This document shows, in pieces, positions 51,739 through 60,361 of a stretch of 64,000 bases of DNA. The position numbers and the translations under genes are program-made. Origin of the DNA: Bacillota bacterium (GTDB lineage Bacteria > Bacillota > Clostridia > Acetivibrionales > JAMNXU01); NCBI GenBank assembly GCA_023623175.1, contig JAMNXU010000007.1, positions 1 to 64,000 on the forward strand, given 5' to 3'. Each line of letters begins with the position of its first letter. Positions within the stretch are counted from its first letter, which is position 1. The notes below the pieces were generated by a model. The model searched no databases. It worked only from the letters and a program-made list of their open reading frames with translations, and had not been told where the DNA came from.

Positions 51739-52671
51739 TCAAAACATTTTTTTCCTGGCGAGAAAATATGTCGCAAACCCGGTCAACATCAAGGTAATGA
51801 GTATTACCAGCGGAAAGGCGAACCTGCTGTTTTGCAGCGGCAACGGCACGTTCATCCCGTAAATGCTCGACACAATCGTGGGTATCGCCATCACAATGGT
51901 GACGGAAGTCAGGAATTTCATCACAATATTCACGTTGTTCGAAATCACCGACGCAAAGGCGTCCATCGTGCCGCTCAGTATGCTGGTGTAAATGTTGGCC
52001 ATTTCAATGGCCTGCTTGTTTTCGATGATAACGTCCTCGAGCAGGTCCGTGTCCTCGGGATACTTTTTAATATAGTCAAGTTTCAGCATTTTTTCCAGTA
52101 CAAGCTCATTGGCCTTGAGAGACGTCGAGAAATAGACAAGGCTTTTTTCCAGTTTAAGAAGCTGTATGAGCTCCTTGTTTTTCATGGATTTGTGGAGATC
52201 CTCTTCAATTTTGCTGCTCAGCCTGTCTATATGCCTCAGGTGGTTCAGGTACAGCGTAGCATTCCTGTGCAGGAGCTGCAGAATGAACCTTGTCTTGTAA
52301 TGGGTATAAAAGGCCTTAATCCTGTTTTTTATGAAGTAGTTTACCAGGCTGTTTTCCTTCAGGCACACGGTTAATATACATTCTTTCAAAACGATGATAC
52401 CGAGCGGTATGGTGGAGTAAAGATCTATTTTGTCGTCCTTTTCAATAATGGGTATATCGACAATGATAAGTGTCTGACCGTTCTCGTAATCGATGCGCGC
52501 TCTTTCTTCTTCGTCAAGGGCGGCTCTTACAAAGTCGGGTTCCGCACCCAATTTTTCACATACATAGTTGATTTCCGCCTCGGTTGGGTTTGTAAGGTTT
52601 ACCCATGCGCCTTCCTCAAAGGAGTCGAGTTTAACCAGTTCTTCGTTGATTGTCTTGAATATTTCCAGCAT
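51739..52671 (-). CDS. corA: CorA-type magnesium/divalent-cation transporter
   Basis: 310 residues. A long soluble N-terminal domain with helices is followed by two C-terminal membrane segments, with the selectivity motif YGMN just after the first. CorA forms pentameric Mg2+ channels. ATG at 52671 has AAGAAGG eight bases ahead; a GTG three codons earlier is too close to it. An M-box Mg2+ riboswitch lies about 690 bases upstream on the same strand with no intervening large gene, which supports Mg2+ as substrate. DUF3810 follows. Confidence 0.92.
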   Translation of the reverse strand: MLEIFKTINEELVKLDSFEEGAWVNLTNPTEAEINYVCEKLGAEPDFVRAALDEEERARIDYENGQTLIIVDIPIIEKDDKIDLYSTIPLGIIVLKECILTVCLKENSLVNYFIKNRIKAFYTHYKTRFILQLLHRNATLYLNHLRHIDRLSSKIEEDLHKSMKNKELIQLLKLEKSLVYFSTSLKANELVLEKMLKLDYIKKYPEDTDLLEDVIIENKQAIEMANIYTSILSGTMDAFASVISNNVNIVMKFLTSVTIVMAIPTIVSSIYGMNVPLPLQNSRFAFPLVILITLMLTGFATYFLARKKMF

Positions 52672-53300
52672 CTTACCCACCTTCTTTCATTTAGTTTTTA
52701 CAAGAAGCCGGGTATTATCCAATGGAACCTTGATGTGCCTTATTCTCCGAAGGCGTTTGTATGAATTGGCGCTTTCAGAGGCACATGCGCGCATTAACGG
52801 GGTACGATCCGCGTGGAGCTCGAGTATTACCGCTCAATGCACACGGCGGCTGTGGGCGGTAACAAATGTTACTTTCGGCGCATACAAGGACTATGCACGG
52901 AAAGAGTATTGCCGCTCAGCGCAACTAAGGCGGTGCACAGAAAGAATAATGCAGTGAAAATCTTCCGTATCCCGCTCACAGGGGCAATGCTAAGGAGTGA
53001 ATAGAACAGTGAGGCGCGATGCGTTTTATGTCATGCGCAGCGGGAGACAATGCCGCCACGGAATGTCTCACGGCCGGGAGCACCGATTTGCATGGCAAAA
53101 GAGAGCAGGTTCCTTGGATAAACCCGAATTGGCAATTGATGATTCAGTTGATACGGTTGATAAATAATAAGTTATATTACCAGGGTCACTATCCAAAAAA
53201 ACCACCTCCCTTTACGCCGTAATAAGTGAGAACAAATCTTTTCGAAATAAATCAGCCCTGACCAGATTGACCCGGCCTGCACTGCTTCGAAACAGGAGCC
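52672..53300 (-). promoter_or_regulatory. long transcribed leader between M-box terminator and corA
   Basis: 629 bases with no large gene. The half nearer corA is less AT-rich than most intergenic DNA here. It carries related segments around GTATT(A/G)CCGCTCA (52826 and 52907 on the plus strand), each followed by a CGGCGG- or GGCGGTG-type complement, so several hairpins can form. A putative uORF occupies 53068-53196. It may be a second control layer, an inserted element or a decayed gene. Confidence 0.45.
53068..53196 (-). CDS. putative 42-codon upstream ORF in the corA leader
   Basis: A TTG start at 53196 with an excellent AAAGGGAGGTGG site seven bases ahead. It encodes 42 residues (MDSDPGNITYYLSTVSTE...), Ser/Thr-rich, ending CSRP with TGA. 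No family is recognised. It lies 100 bases beyond the riboswitch terminator and 397 bases before corA. Leader peptides are known in front of Mg2+ transporter genes of enterobacteria (mgtL, corL), but no relation is visible here. It could also be a chance frame behind a purine-rich tract. Confidence 0.4.
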   Translation of the reverse strand: MDSDPGNITYYLSTVSTESSIANSGLSKEPALFCHANRCSRP

Positions 53301-53330
53301 AAAATAAATCCCTTCACAGCGAGTGAAGGG
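53301..53330 (-). terminator. M-box expression-platform terminator
   Basis: On the minus strand CCCTTCAC-TCGCT-GTGAAGGG is followed by ATTTATTTT. Its 5' arm can instead pair with CGAGTGAAG at the 3' edge of the aptamer (CTTCACTCG is the exact complement), giving a mutually exclusive antiterminator. This is the expected switch for an M-box. Confidence 0.88.
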
Positions 53331-53353
53331 AATGTGAAAATTCCTACGTTTCA

Positions 53354-53513
53354 CTTCACTCGTTGAGCTTTGGCACTTTGCGGCATAGGATTTTTTTCAA
53401 TCCGGCTGCATTAGGCAAAACCTTATTTCGGTAGTTCCTGTTGACCCTTGGGCATCTTTCGATGGGGCAGGGCAGCAGCATGTATCCGCAGAGTAACCTC
53501 ACCTAACGAAGGC
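53354..53513 (-). promoter_or_regulatory. M-box (ykoK) magnesium riboswitch
   Basis: Read on the minus strand, the conserved blocks appear in order: CTTCGTTAGGTGAGG, TACATGCTGCTGCCC, AAGATGCC then GGGTCAACAGGA, AATAAGGTTTTGCC then AATGCAGCCGG, and TCCTATGCCGCAAAGTGCC then AAAGCTCAACGAGTGAAG. Stem P1 pairs TTCGTT with AACGAG. High Mg2+ should stabilise P1, hold back the antiterminator strand and let the terminator at 53301 form, turning corA expression off. Confidence 0.96.
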
Positions 53514-53560
53514 TTAATTTATAACTATTTACTTTTAATGCAAAATTTTTTTACATTACA

Positions 53561-53589
53561 ATTATACTATTATGTAAAAGCAATTACAA
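53561..53589 (-). promoter_or_regulatory. promoter of the M-box/corA transcript
   Basis: On the minus strand TTGTAA (53589-53584), 17 bases, then a perfect TATAAT (53566-53561). The predicted start lies about 40 bases before the aptamer. Confidence 0.82.
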
Positions 53590-53702
53590 TAGTGGCGAAA
53601 TTTGTTCCGGGGTAAAAATCAGCGTTTTAATGCTTTCCGTTAAACCAGCTTTAATTTGACCAATGACATTTTATTGGTTAGATCAATGAGATTCTTGGCG
53701 GA

Positions 53703-54710
53703 TCAATGCAGTTTTATTGACGCCATTACATATCCGACAGCCCGGTTCATAAGGCAGCCGGGATTTGAGGGGCATTCGTCGAGGTCTTCGATGACGCCGT
53801 TATTCCAGCACACCACCATATCGGCCGAGGGTATGATCAGCAGAATCCGCTTTCCCGCGTGGCCCAGCGCACAATATGCGTCGGAGGGGGCTTGGGGCCA
53901 GAGAATCCTGTTAAACATGTCGGTTCCGTTTACCCACCAGTTGAAGCTGTAATAGCCGGGTCCAATGTCGTGTATCCACTTTCCGCCCCCCAGGGAGCGC
54001 TGGCCCGGAAGCATGTCGGCTTCCATGCGCGAGGACATGGGAGTGTCCGCGGGAACGAGACTTTTTACGGCCATTCTGAACAGATCCGGGTCCAGTAACT
54101 GCCTGTCCTGCCATCGGCAGTGCCTGAGGCATAACAGTCCTATCCGCGCGAAATCCCTTACCGAGACAGCGAGGCGGCCCGGCCTGTCCAGGGGCCCGAA
54201 AGCTTCATAGGTAAAAGCGTCCTGGAAACCCAGCGGCACTGCAAAATACTTCTTAATAAGTTCAGTGCCGTGCTGCCTGAAGACTTTTTGCGTCAATGTA
54301 TCATAATATAAAGCCATGGCATAGTCATTGTAGGAGAAAGCCTCGCCCGGCGCTTCCGCGAGCCCGTAACCCGAGGTTTGGGATGCGAGATGCCTCCACG
54401 TAATGCCCCCGTCCTTGCCGTTGTTAAGCCCGTTCAATAAAGGCTCAAACAGGGAAACCCTGTCATCGGGGCTACCGATAAGCCCTTCCTGTACGGCGTG
54501 CATGAGAAGCAGTGATAATATTGGTTTCGACGCGGATGCCACGTCAGTACTTGAGCACTGTTCGCCCCAGGTGTAAACCATGTATCCATGCCGCACAATG
54601 CTGCCCTGGCCCTTTACGAGCTTACTTAAATTTTCAAGGGGTTCCCTGAAAAGCCCTGTTTCTTCAGGACTTCTAAAGGACCATTCTGAACCGGGATATA
54701 CATTTTTCAT
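53703..54710 (-). CDS. beta-lactamase-family (class C-like) serine hydrolase
   Basis: 335 residues. The active-site SxxK is SASKPILS near residues 59-66, a YxN motif is YNDY near 150 and the third element is HAG near 284. There is no signal peptide, so it is probably cytoplasmic, like many esterase or peptidase relatives of class C beta-lactamases. Substrate unknown; antibiotic resistance is not implied. ATG follows AAGGAG. It is transcribed in the same direction as corA but ends upstream of that transcript's own promoter. Confidence 0.88.
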   Translation of the reverse strand: MKNVYPGSEWSFRSPEETGLFREPLENLSKLVKGQGSIVRHGYMVYTWGEQCSSTDVASASKPILSLLLMHAVQEGLIGSPDDRVSLFEPLLNGLNNGKDGGITWRHLASQTSGYGLAEAPGEAFSYNDYAMALYYDTLTQKVFRQHGTELIKKYFAVPLGFQDAFTYEAFGPLDRPGRLAVSVRDFARIGLLCLRHCRWQDRQLLDPDLFRMAVKSLVPADTPMSSRMEADMLPGQRSLGGGKWIHDIGPGYYSFNWWVNGTDMFNRILWPQAPSDAYCALGHAGKRILLIIPSADMVVCWNNGVIEDLDECPSNPGCLMNRAVGYVMASIKLH

Positions 54711-54856
54711 TATACCATGCCGCTCCTTATATCAATCCAGTCAACAGCGCGTTTTTTTACTGATCGGCCCATGAGCCTGACCCGGTGCCCGGCTGTTCAC
54801 GCCGCAGCTTAAAGTCGAATTATGGCCTGCTTCATACCTGCTTTATTGGCGACTGA

Positions 54857-55993
54857 TCAGCCTGAAACATTATTGCCTGTTTGCACGAGGTTTTTCACCT
54901 TTTGGAAAAACCACAGCGTTTCGTTTTCCCACACGCCCCACCTGGGCGGCCACATGGTCTGGATGTAGGGAGTGCTGTGAAGTCCGAAGGAAACTCCTCT
55001 TTTCAACGCGGCATCGAAGGCTAGGCTTCCGTCGGATTCGTTGAATATTACCGGCCTGGGTCTTTCCCTGAACCACGGTCTTGAAGTGATAAAGTCGATT
55101 TTTTCAGCCACTTCGCTTTCATCTCCGGCTTTGCCGTGGTCAAGGTTGTCCCCTCCGTGAAGGAGGATGAAATCGCTGTTGGAATACACTTCATCAACGG
55201 CTTCAATTGGCCACTCGCTGCGGTTCAGCAGGGCGGCTTCGGAGGTGCTGACGGGAAGGTCGCAACCATGCAGTGATCGCGCCCTTTGCCGCGCCTGTAT
55301 TATCAGTTCGCTTACCTTGCGGGGTTTGAGAATGTCATGGTGATAATGCCATTCCATTACCTCATTGGCAATCTCGAGCAGAACATTCGTGTAGCCGTTT
55401 TTGCAGATAAAATCGACTGCATTGTCAACGGCGTTTCTTATGGCGTTTTCCGTTTGAAACACGGTGTCCTGGCCGAAATAGAAAAGGCAAAGTATGACAA
55501 CCATGCCCAGCCGGTCGCATGCCTCTATGACCGAAGCAATGCGTTTTTCGAAGTTTTTGTCAATGGTGCCGTCGGAATTGAACCCGGAGTTATGAAACAA
55601 ATCCCTTTGCCCGTTCGGGTTCTTGTTGGCGCTGATACGGGCGCCGGGAATCCAGGTTTTTGCCTGGATAGGATGTCCGCCCTGGAAGCACAGGTTGACT
55701 GCCAGTATGCCGTGGTCCTTATATTGCGGAAGCGCTTCTATGAACCTTTTGGTGTTGGCTTCCGCCGATTCGGGCGAAATCCATTTTCCGTAACCCGCAA
55801 ACCCGTTTTCAGGATGTGTTCCGTCATCGTCCCAGAAGTCTGCTTTTCCGAGGGTATCGTCAAACGTGGCGTTAACCGTCCTGACATTGTAGAGCAAGCC
55901 TTCAATGTACCTGTTGTTTTCATAGGTCGGACGGCCGTTAATATATACCCTGGTTCCGTTGAAACTGACCTTCGTATTCCTCTTTTTCTCCAT
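54857..55993 (-). CDS. GH5-like (clan GH-A) glycoside hydrolase
   Basis: 378 residues, a TIM barrel. The acid/base candidate is E211 in LEIANE and the nucleophile candidate E319 in PVIFNESD, the strand-4 and strand-7 arrangement of clan GH-A. The N-terminal 'FNGTRVYINGRPTY' resembles the opening of putative cellulases. No signal peptide is present. The ATG has only a moderate site (CGGGGTG). It is followed, after 146 bases, by the serine hydrolase gene on the same strand. Substrate unknown. Confidence 0.72.
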   Translation of the reverse strand: MEKKRNTKVSFNGTRVYINGRPTYENNRYIEGLLYNVRTVNATFDDTLGKADFWDDDGTHPENGFAGYGKWISPESAEANTKRFIEALPQYKDHGILAVNLCFQGGHPIQAKTWIPGARISANKNPNGQRDLFHNSGFNSDGTIDKNFEKRIASVIEACDRLGMVVILCLFYFGQDTVFQTENAIRNAVDNAVDFICKNGYTNVLLEIANEVMEWHYHHDILKPRKVSELIIQARQRARSLHGCDLPVSTSEAALLNRSEWPIEAVDEVYSNSDFILLHGGDNLDHGKAGDESEVAEKIDFITSRPWFRERPRPVIFNESDGSLAFDAALKRGVSFGLHSTPYIQTMWPPRWGVWENETLWFFQKVKNLVQTGNNVSG

Positions 55994-56037
55994 GGCGCAC
56001 CCCGCTGTTTCCGGTTATTCAGTAAATTGCAATCACA

Positions 56038-56128
56038 GGATGATTTCAACCATACCGGTGATTTCAATTACACTGGTGATTACAATTGCACCGGCGATTT
56101 AATTATACTTGTGATTTCAGTTTTCATG
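56038..56128. repeat. 18-bp tandem array upstream of the GH5-like gene
   Basis: TGATTT-type anchors lie at 56041, 56059, 56077, 56095 (CGATTT) and 56112, with core unit GGTGATTTCAATTACACT. It begins about 45 bases upstream of the minus-strand start codon of the GH5-like gene. The rest of the gap to 56521 holds a second copy of CAGTTTTCATGCC (56118 and 56221) and AT-rich DNA, with no gene. Confidence 0.85.
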
Positions 56129-56521
56129 CCGATTTTCAATCATCTTGAAAATTTCTATATCTAATGTTTTATTTCTTTCAATAATTATGATGATTTATAT
56201 ATACGGTTCACATGTGTGTCCAGTTTTCATGCCTTATCTTTGTACGGGCTTTTTCGTGAATATTTCCCTGTGCGATCGTGTACATATATTACATATGTGT
56301 GCAGGTTATGGTGTTTTTCCCTGCTGCCCGGGCATAGAGCCGGTATGCACTCAATGAAGATGATACCAGCTTTATGCAGTGAGTCAATGCTTTATTGTGT
56401 TAGCAACCGCAATTTTACGGGTATTTTAACAAATAATTCATAATATTTAAACACAATTTTAATAATAGTTTTTTATAATAAAGCCAGAGGGAAAGAATTA
56501 CATGGCAAAGAGGTGATGATC

Positions 56522-57763
56522 ATGTACAACTCTTACGGCTACAGCAGCAGATCGGAAAATGACGTTTACAAGAGCTACAACAGGTCAGGCAGAAAAAGAG
56601 GCGGTTTTCTAAATTACCTGGCAGTCATACTTATAACTTCGCTTATTACCACGACGGTAGTCGGCGGATTTCTATACGATAAATTTTCTTCAGAACTTGA
56701 AGCCCAAAACAGGAGGATAGAGCAGTTAAGCGCCTCGCAGAAATCAACCTATACGCAGGCCATGAACCTGACATCGGGCTCGTCTTCGACAAAGACTACC
56801 GATTTGAAGGGGTTTCTTTCTCCTGTAACTGAGATAGCCAAAAAGGCCGGACCATCCGTTGTCGGAATCAGGGTTACGGCATTTACGCGGGGTTTCTGGG
56901 GCAGCTTAACCCAGACTCCGTCGGAAGGTTCGGGAATAATTATTGACAGCAACGGCCATATCATGACCAACTACCATGTGGTTGAATATGCAGATCCGAA
57001 GAACAGGTACAGCAGCAATTCGACCATCGAGGTTTTCCTGCCCGACGGACGCGAGGCCAAGGCCAGGTTTATCGGCGGGGATTCAAAAACGGATCTCGCG
57101 GTTATAAAAATTGACCTTGATGATCTGCCGGTAGCTGTACTTGGCGATTCCTCGGAGCTTGAAGTCGGCGAACTCGCCGTGGCAATCGGAAATCCCCTTG
57201 GAATGGAGTTCGCGGGCTCAGTAACCGCAGGCGTAATAAGCGCCCTGAACCGTACCGTCCAGGTGGACGGAAAATCCCTCAACCTGATCCAGACCGATGC
57301 GGCAATCAATCCGGGCAACAGCGGAGGGGCCCTGGTTAACTCAAAAGGAGAGGTAATAGGAATCAATACCGTCAAGATTTCAGCGACCGGCGTTGAAGGA
57401 CTGGGATTTGCCATCCCGATAAATGACGCGAAACCTATTGTCAACCAGCTTATCGCCTTTGGTTACGTGAAAGGCAGACCGTATATCGGGATATCCGGAT
57501 TTGAAATTACAGAGGTCCTCTCGAGGCAATACAACGTTCCGCAGGGAATTTACATTCAGCAGGTAATGCCTGACAGCGGCGCAGAAAAAGCAGGACTGAA
57601 AGTCGGTGACATTATCACCAGGCTGGCCGGGAAAACTGTTACAAGTCTCGCTGACCTGAATGAAATCATGAAGAAATACAAGGCAGGAGACACCGTTGAA
57701 ATAGTAGTTTACAGGAACAACCAGTATCTGACACTCAAGCTCACATTCTCTGAAGAGAAATAG
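56522..57763 (+). CDS. htrA: HtrA/DegP-type membrane-anchored serine protease (S1C)
   Basis: 413 residues. A cytoplasmic N-terminus rich in Tyr and Ser (about 25 residues), one membrane helix (about 30-50) and a linker precede a trypsin-like domain with the triad in TNYHVV, SKTDLAV and NPGNSGGAL. A single PDZ domain follows (about 315-405, 'GIYIQQVMPDSGAEKAGLKV'). It degrades or refolds damaged exported proteins. The ATG at 56522 follows AGAGGTGATG. It is monocistronic with a terminator that lies inside the next gene. Confidence 0.95.
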   Translation: MYNSYGYSSRSENDVYKSYNRSGRKRGGFLNYLAVILITSLITTTVVGGFLYDKFSSELEAQNRRIEQLSASQKSTYTQAMNLTSGSSSTKTTDLKGFLSPVTEIAKKAGPSVVGIRVTAFTRGFWGSLTQTPSEGSGIIIDSNGHIMTNYHVVEYADPKNRYSSNSTIEVFLPDGREAKARFIGGDSKTDLAVIKIDLDDLPVAVLGDSSELEVGELAVAIGNPLGMEFAGSVTAGVISALNRTVQVDGKSLNLIQTDAAINPGNSGGALVNSKGEVIGINTVKISATGVEGLGFAIPINDAKPIVNQLIAFGYVKGRPYIGISGFEITEVLSRQYNVPQGIYIQQVMPDSGAEKAGLKVGDIITRLAGKTVTSLADLNEIMKKYKAGDTVEIVVYRNNQYLTLKLTFSEEK

Positions 57764-57778
57764 TCATGATTCAGAGTG

Positions 57779-58759
57779 TCACGCCTGATTGGCTTTTTCA
57801 CAGTGGCTGAGAAATTCAGCCACTTTTTTCATGTATTCTTCCGGGTGCATTTCATAACTCCTGGCGTGGGGCGCGCTGTGAACATCCCAGATGAATGCAT
57901 TGCCGGGATTCAGGCGGCTGTATTTTCTGTACATCAGGCGGCTGTCGGAAACGGGCACATGACTGTCATCGCGGCTGTGAATAAAGAGGACGGGTATGGG
58001 CGCCGACACTTCAAGGGCCCTGACAGGACTCACCCTGCCGGAGTCTATGCCTGTTATCAGTTTCATGTAAAACATGATCACCCTGGTGAAAGGCCACGAC
58101 GGAAGGTTGCTCCACAGAGGAAGATTTTTCTTCAGGTAGGTCTCAAGGTCTGCAAAAGGGCAATCAGCTATAACACCGTTCACGGCTTTGTTTTCAGCAG
58201 CCGTGATAATGCCCGTTGCCGCTCCCATGGAAACACCCCAGACATATATGCGTGATGATCCCTTTTGCCTGGCCCAGTTAATTGCTCCGGCAAGGTCTTG
58301 CCTTTCGTAAAAACCCACTGATGTAATCCTGCCTTCGGACTTTCCGCAGTTTCTGAAATCAAAGGTCAGGACATTGTATCCCAGTTCGATAAAACCTTTT
58401 ATGAAGTCCAGGCTGAGAGCGCCGAACGGGAAACGGTTCTGCTGGTAACCGTGGCACAGGATGACTGTTTTTTTGCTTTCCCCGGCGGGAAACCAGCAGC
58501 CTTTCAGAGCCAGTTTTCCCGTGGCTTCGCGGAACGTGACGTATTCAAAGCGCAATTTTTTATCCTGCGCCGGGATATCGGGATCGGGGATTCTCCTTTT
58601 CGGATGGGTCAGCTTCCATGCCGAATAAAAGGACCGCGAATGGACCGTAAAAATTGAAAGCAAAATAACGGCGGCGAGAAGAGCCGGAAAAAATTTTACA
58701 AAATGTACAAAATCGAGAGTTTCGATATTTACAAGATTTACCGTAGTTACAGGATCCAT
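57779..58759 (-). CDS. alpha/beta-hydrolase, membrane-anchored
   Basis: 326 residues from ATG at 58759, which has GGGAGG at eight bases; the frame opens 54 codons earlier without a site. A membrane helix at about 20-40 is followed by a serine-hydrolase fold: 'VILCHGYQQNRFPFG' (oxyanion region), the nucleophile elbow GVSMGA, an acid in 'IHSRDDSHVPV' and the final histidine in 'SAPHARSYEMHPEEY'. It resembles the YqkD/FrsA-like peptidase or esterase group. Substrate unknown. Confidence 0.86.
   Translation of the reverse strand: MDPVTTVNLVNIETLDFVHFVKFFPALLAAVILLSIFTVHSRSFYSAWKLTHPKRRIPDPDIPAQDKKLRFEYVTFREATGKLALKGCWFPAGESKKTVILCHGYQQNRFPFGALSLDFIKGFIELGYNVLTFDFRNCGKSEGRITSVGFYERQDLAGAINWARQKGSSRIYVWGVSMGAATGIITAAENKAVNGVIADCPFADLETYLKKNLPLWSNLPSWPFTRVIMFYMKLITGIDSGRVSPVRALEVSAPIPVLFIHSRDDSHVPVSDSRLMYRKYSRLNPGNAFIWDVHSAPHARSYEMHPEEYMKKVAEFLSHCEKANQA
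57802..57829 (+). terminator. htrA terminator embedded in the hydrolase 3' coding end
   Basis: AGTGGCTGA pairs with TCAGCCACT across a five-base loop and is followed by six T on the plus strand. On the minus strand these bases encode residues of the last dozen codons of the alpha/beta-hydrolase. Confidence 0.88.
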
Positions 58760-59014
58760 AGCAGCCAACCTCCCGCCCATGGCGGCTTTATCTGAATTTT
58801 GCCGGCACGAGGCAATCACAATTTTATCATGCCTGCCGGAAATGGGCAAAAAAACGAAACTATAACGGCAGCCAGAAACCGGAACTACGACGGTAACAAT
58901 AGACCGTAACAGCGACGACAATAATGAAAACCGTAACTAAATTACAGCAGTTATATTTTAAACTTGCCGTTATACATTAAGGCTGATTTGCCAGTTTTAA
59001 GCAATATGCCAGTT

Positions 59015-59336
59015 TTAAGCCTTCCTGTGGAGCCTGCTTTTCGTGATACCCGGCATTGTGGCAGCGCTCAGCTATTCCCAGGCTTTTTACATACTGGCAG
59101 AAAACCCCGGCATAGGAGCCCTTGAAGCAATAAGGATCAGCAAAAGAATGATGTACGGATACAAGGGAAAGCTGTTTTTGCTGTACCTGAGCTTTATAGG
59201 CTGGGCCATCCTGTCGGCCTTAACCTTGGGAATCGGATACCTGTGGCTCATTCCGTATGTCAGCACCACGCTTGCCAATTTCTATGAGGAAGTCAAGCGC
59301 AATTATTACGGGGAAGCGCAGGGGCGACAGCATTAA
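59015..59336 (+). pseudogene. 3' fragment of a DUF975-type membrane protein
   Basis: The frame reads 'AFLWSLLFVIPGIVAALSYS' then 'AFYILAENPGIGALEAIRIS' and a last membrane helix. This is the C-terminal part of DUF975 proteins, which are normally over 200 residues. A stop codon precedes it at 59006 and the N-terminal helices are absent. The junction lies at a 13-base direct repeat, GCCAGTTTTAAGC (58990 and about 59007), suggesting a deletion between short repeats. A GTG at 59043 could still start a 97-residue product. Confidence 0.7.
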
Positions 59337-59370
59337 AACAACCAGTGTAAACAATATGGACATATGAAAT

Positions 59371-59411
59371 ACGGGCTGTTTGCATTGCATTCGCATGCAC
59401 AGCCCGTTTTT
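59371..59411. terminator. terminator between DUF975 fragment and XRE gene
   Basis: ACGGGCTGT and ACAGCCCGT form a 9-bp perfect stem with a 19-base loop. The plus strand continues with TTTTTG and the minus strand with ATTTC, so it is better as a plus-strand terminator but sits two bases after the minus-strand XRE stop. Confidence 0.75.
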
Positions 59412-59412
59412 G

Positions 59413-59790
59413 TCATTTTTGTTCACCGTCTTTTTCGGCAACCATGAAATCGGCGCTTTTTTGTTCAATCAGGCTGATTTTTTCATTTGCCTTTTTGATT
59501 TCCTTTAACAGGTTAATGACGGCGTTCAGTTGCATTTCGGTCAACCCCTCGGCAGAATTAAGCAGTTCTATCTGTTCCGGCGTCAGCTGCCTTTTTTCTT
59601 CGCCGAGCAAATCCGAGACAGTTACGTTAAGCGCTTTTGCAATTTTCTGAAGCACGCCGATGGTGGGAACCTTCTTGCCGTTTTCTATGGAGCTCACGTA
59701 GGACTGCCTGATTCCCGCCAGTTCGGCAAGTTCCCTGGATTTCAAGCCTGCAGCCGCTCTCAGTTCTGCGATTCTTCTTCCCAGTTCCAT
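59413..59790 (-). CDS. XRE-family transcriptional regulator with C-terminal helical tail
   Basis: 125 residues. The lambda-repressor-like HTH is at 5-62 ('LKSRELAELAGIRQSYVSSI' and 'GVLQKIAKALNVTVSDLLG'). A linker and a mostly helical tail (70-120, 'LTEMQLNAVINLLKEIKKAN') may dimerise. ATG follows GGGAGGATATA, a strong site. The target is unknown; the AT-rich array at 60118 and a second XRE gene lie just upstream, in divergent orientation. Confidence 0.88.
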   Translation of the reverse strand: MELGRRIAELRAAAGLKSRELAELAGIRQSYVSSIENGKKVPTIGVLQKIAKALNVTVSDLLGEEKRQLTPEQIELLNSAEGLTEMQLNAVINLLKEIKKANEKISLIEQKSADFMVAEKDGEQK

Positions 59791-60117
59791 TATATCCTCC
59801 CGTATGCTGCGGACAATGCCGTGCGATTACATTTTCACGCGATTCCGCGGTTGGAATATTTCCTGCGGAATAATTTCCGTCCCGGAATATCGCTGCCGGC
59901 TATATTTAATTATATTAGCCAGGCTGCGATATTACAAGAGAATTGAAGAAAGCCCCAAACAAATTTATCGAAAAATAACCAACGGTTAATAAAATAGTTG
60001 AAATAATAACCATAAGATATATAATTAAATATCATGAAATTTTTTATCCGGTTAATTTATTGATTCAGCTAATTGATCTGTTCAGCAAAGTCTCTGCGGA
60101 TTTTTGAGTTTTCAATA

Positions 60118-60315
60118 TAAGTTTTTAGGAATTAACCAATAATTAAGGTTTTGTAATCAACCAATAAATTAAGCTTTAGTAATTTAACCGATGATTTTAG
60201 CTTTTAGTAATTAACCGATAATTTAAGTTTTTAGTTATTGACCAATAACTTAAGTTTTTAATTATTAGCCAATAATTTAAGTTTTTAGTTATTAATCAAT
60301 ATCTGAAGTTATAGA
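60118..60315. repeat. 27-bp AT-rich tandem array, seven units, between two XRE genes
   Basis: AACC-type anchors occur at 60134, 60159, 60186, 60213, 60240, 60267 and 60294. After the first step of 25, all steps are exactly 27 bases. The core unit is TTATTAGCCAATAATTTAAG then TTTTTAG. It ends about 45 bases before the start of the short XRE gene. The layout resembles an iteron or operator array, but similar arrays occur elsewhere without a regulator. The part from 59791 to 60117 holds no gene. Confidence 0.85.
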
Positions 60316-60361
60316 AATTAATTAATAAATTAACCAATTAGTACTTCGCCAGGAGGTTTTC

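Noticed and set aside
53019-53222. 67-codon plus-strand frame in the corA leader
   Set aside because: It is antisense to the leader, has no ribosome site, and is less convincing than the minus-strand uORF with its GGGAGG site.
55286-56164. 292-codon plus-strand frame over the GH5-like gene
   Set aside because: Antisense shadow of a gene with catalytic motifs; its tail is the 18-bp repeat translation.
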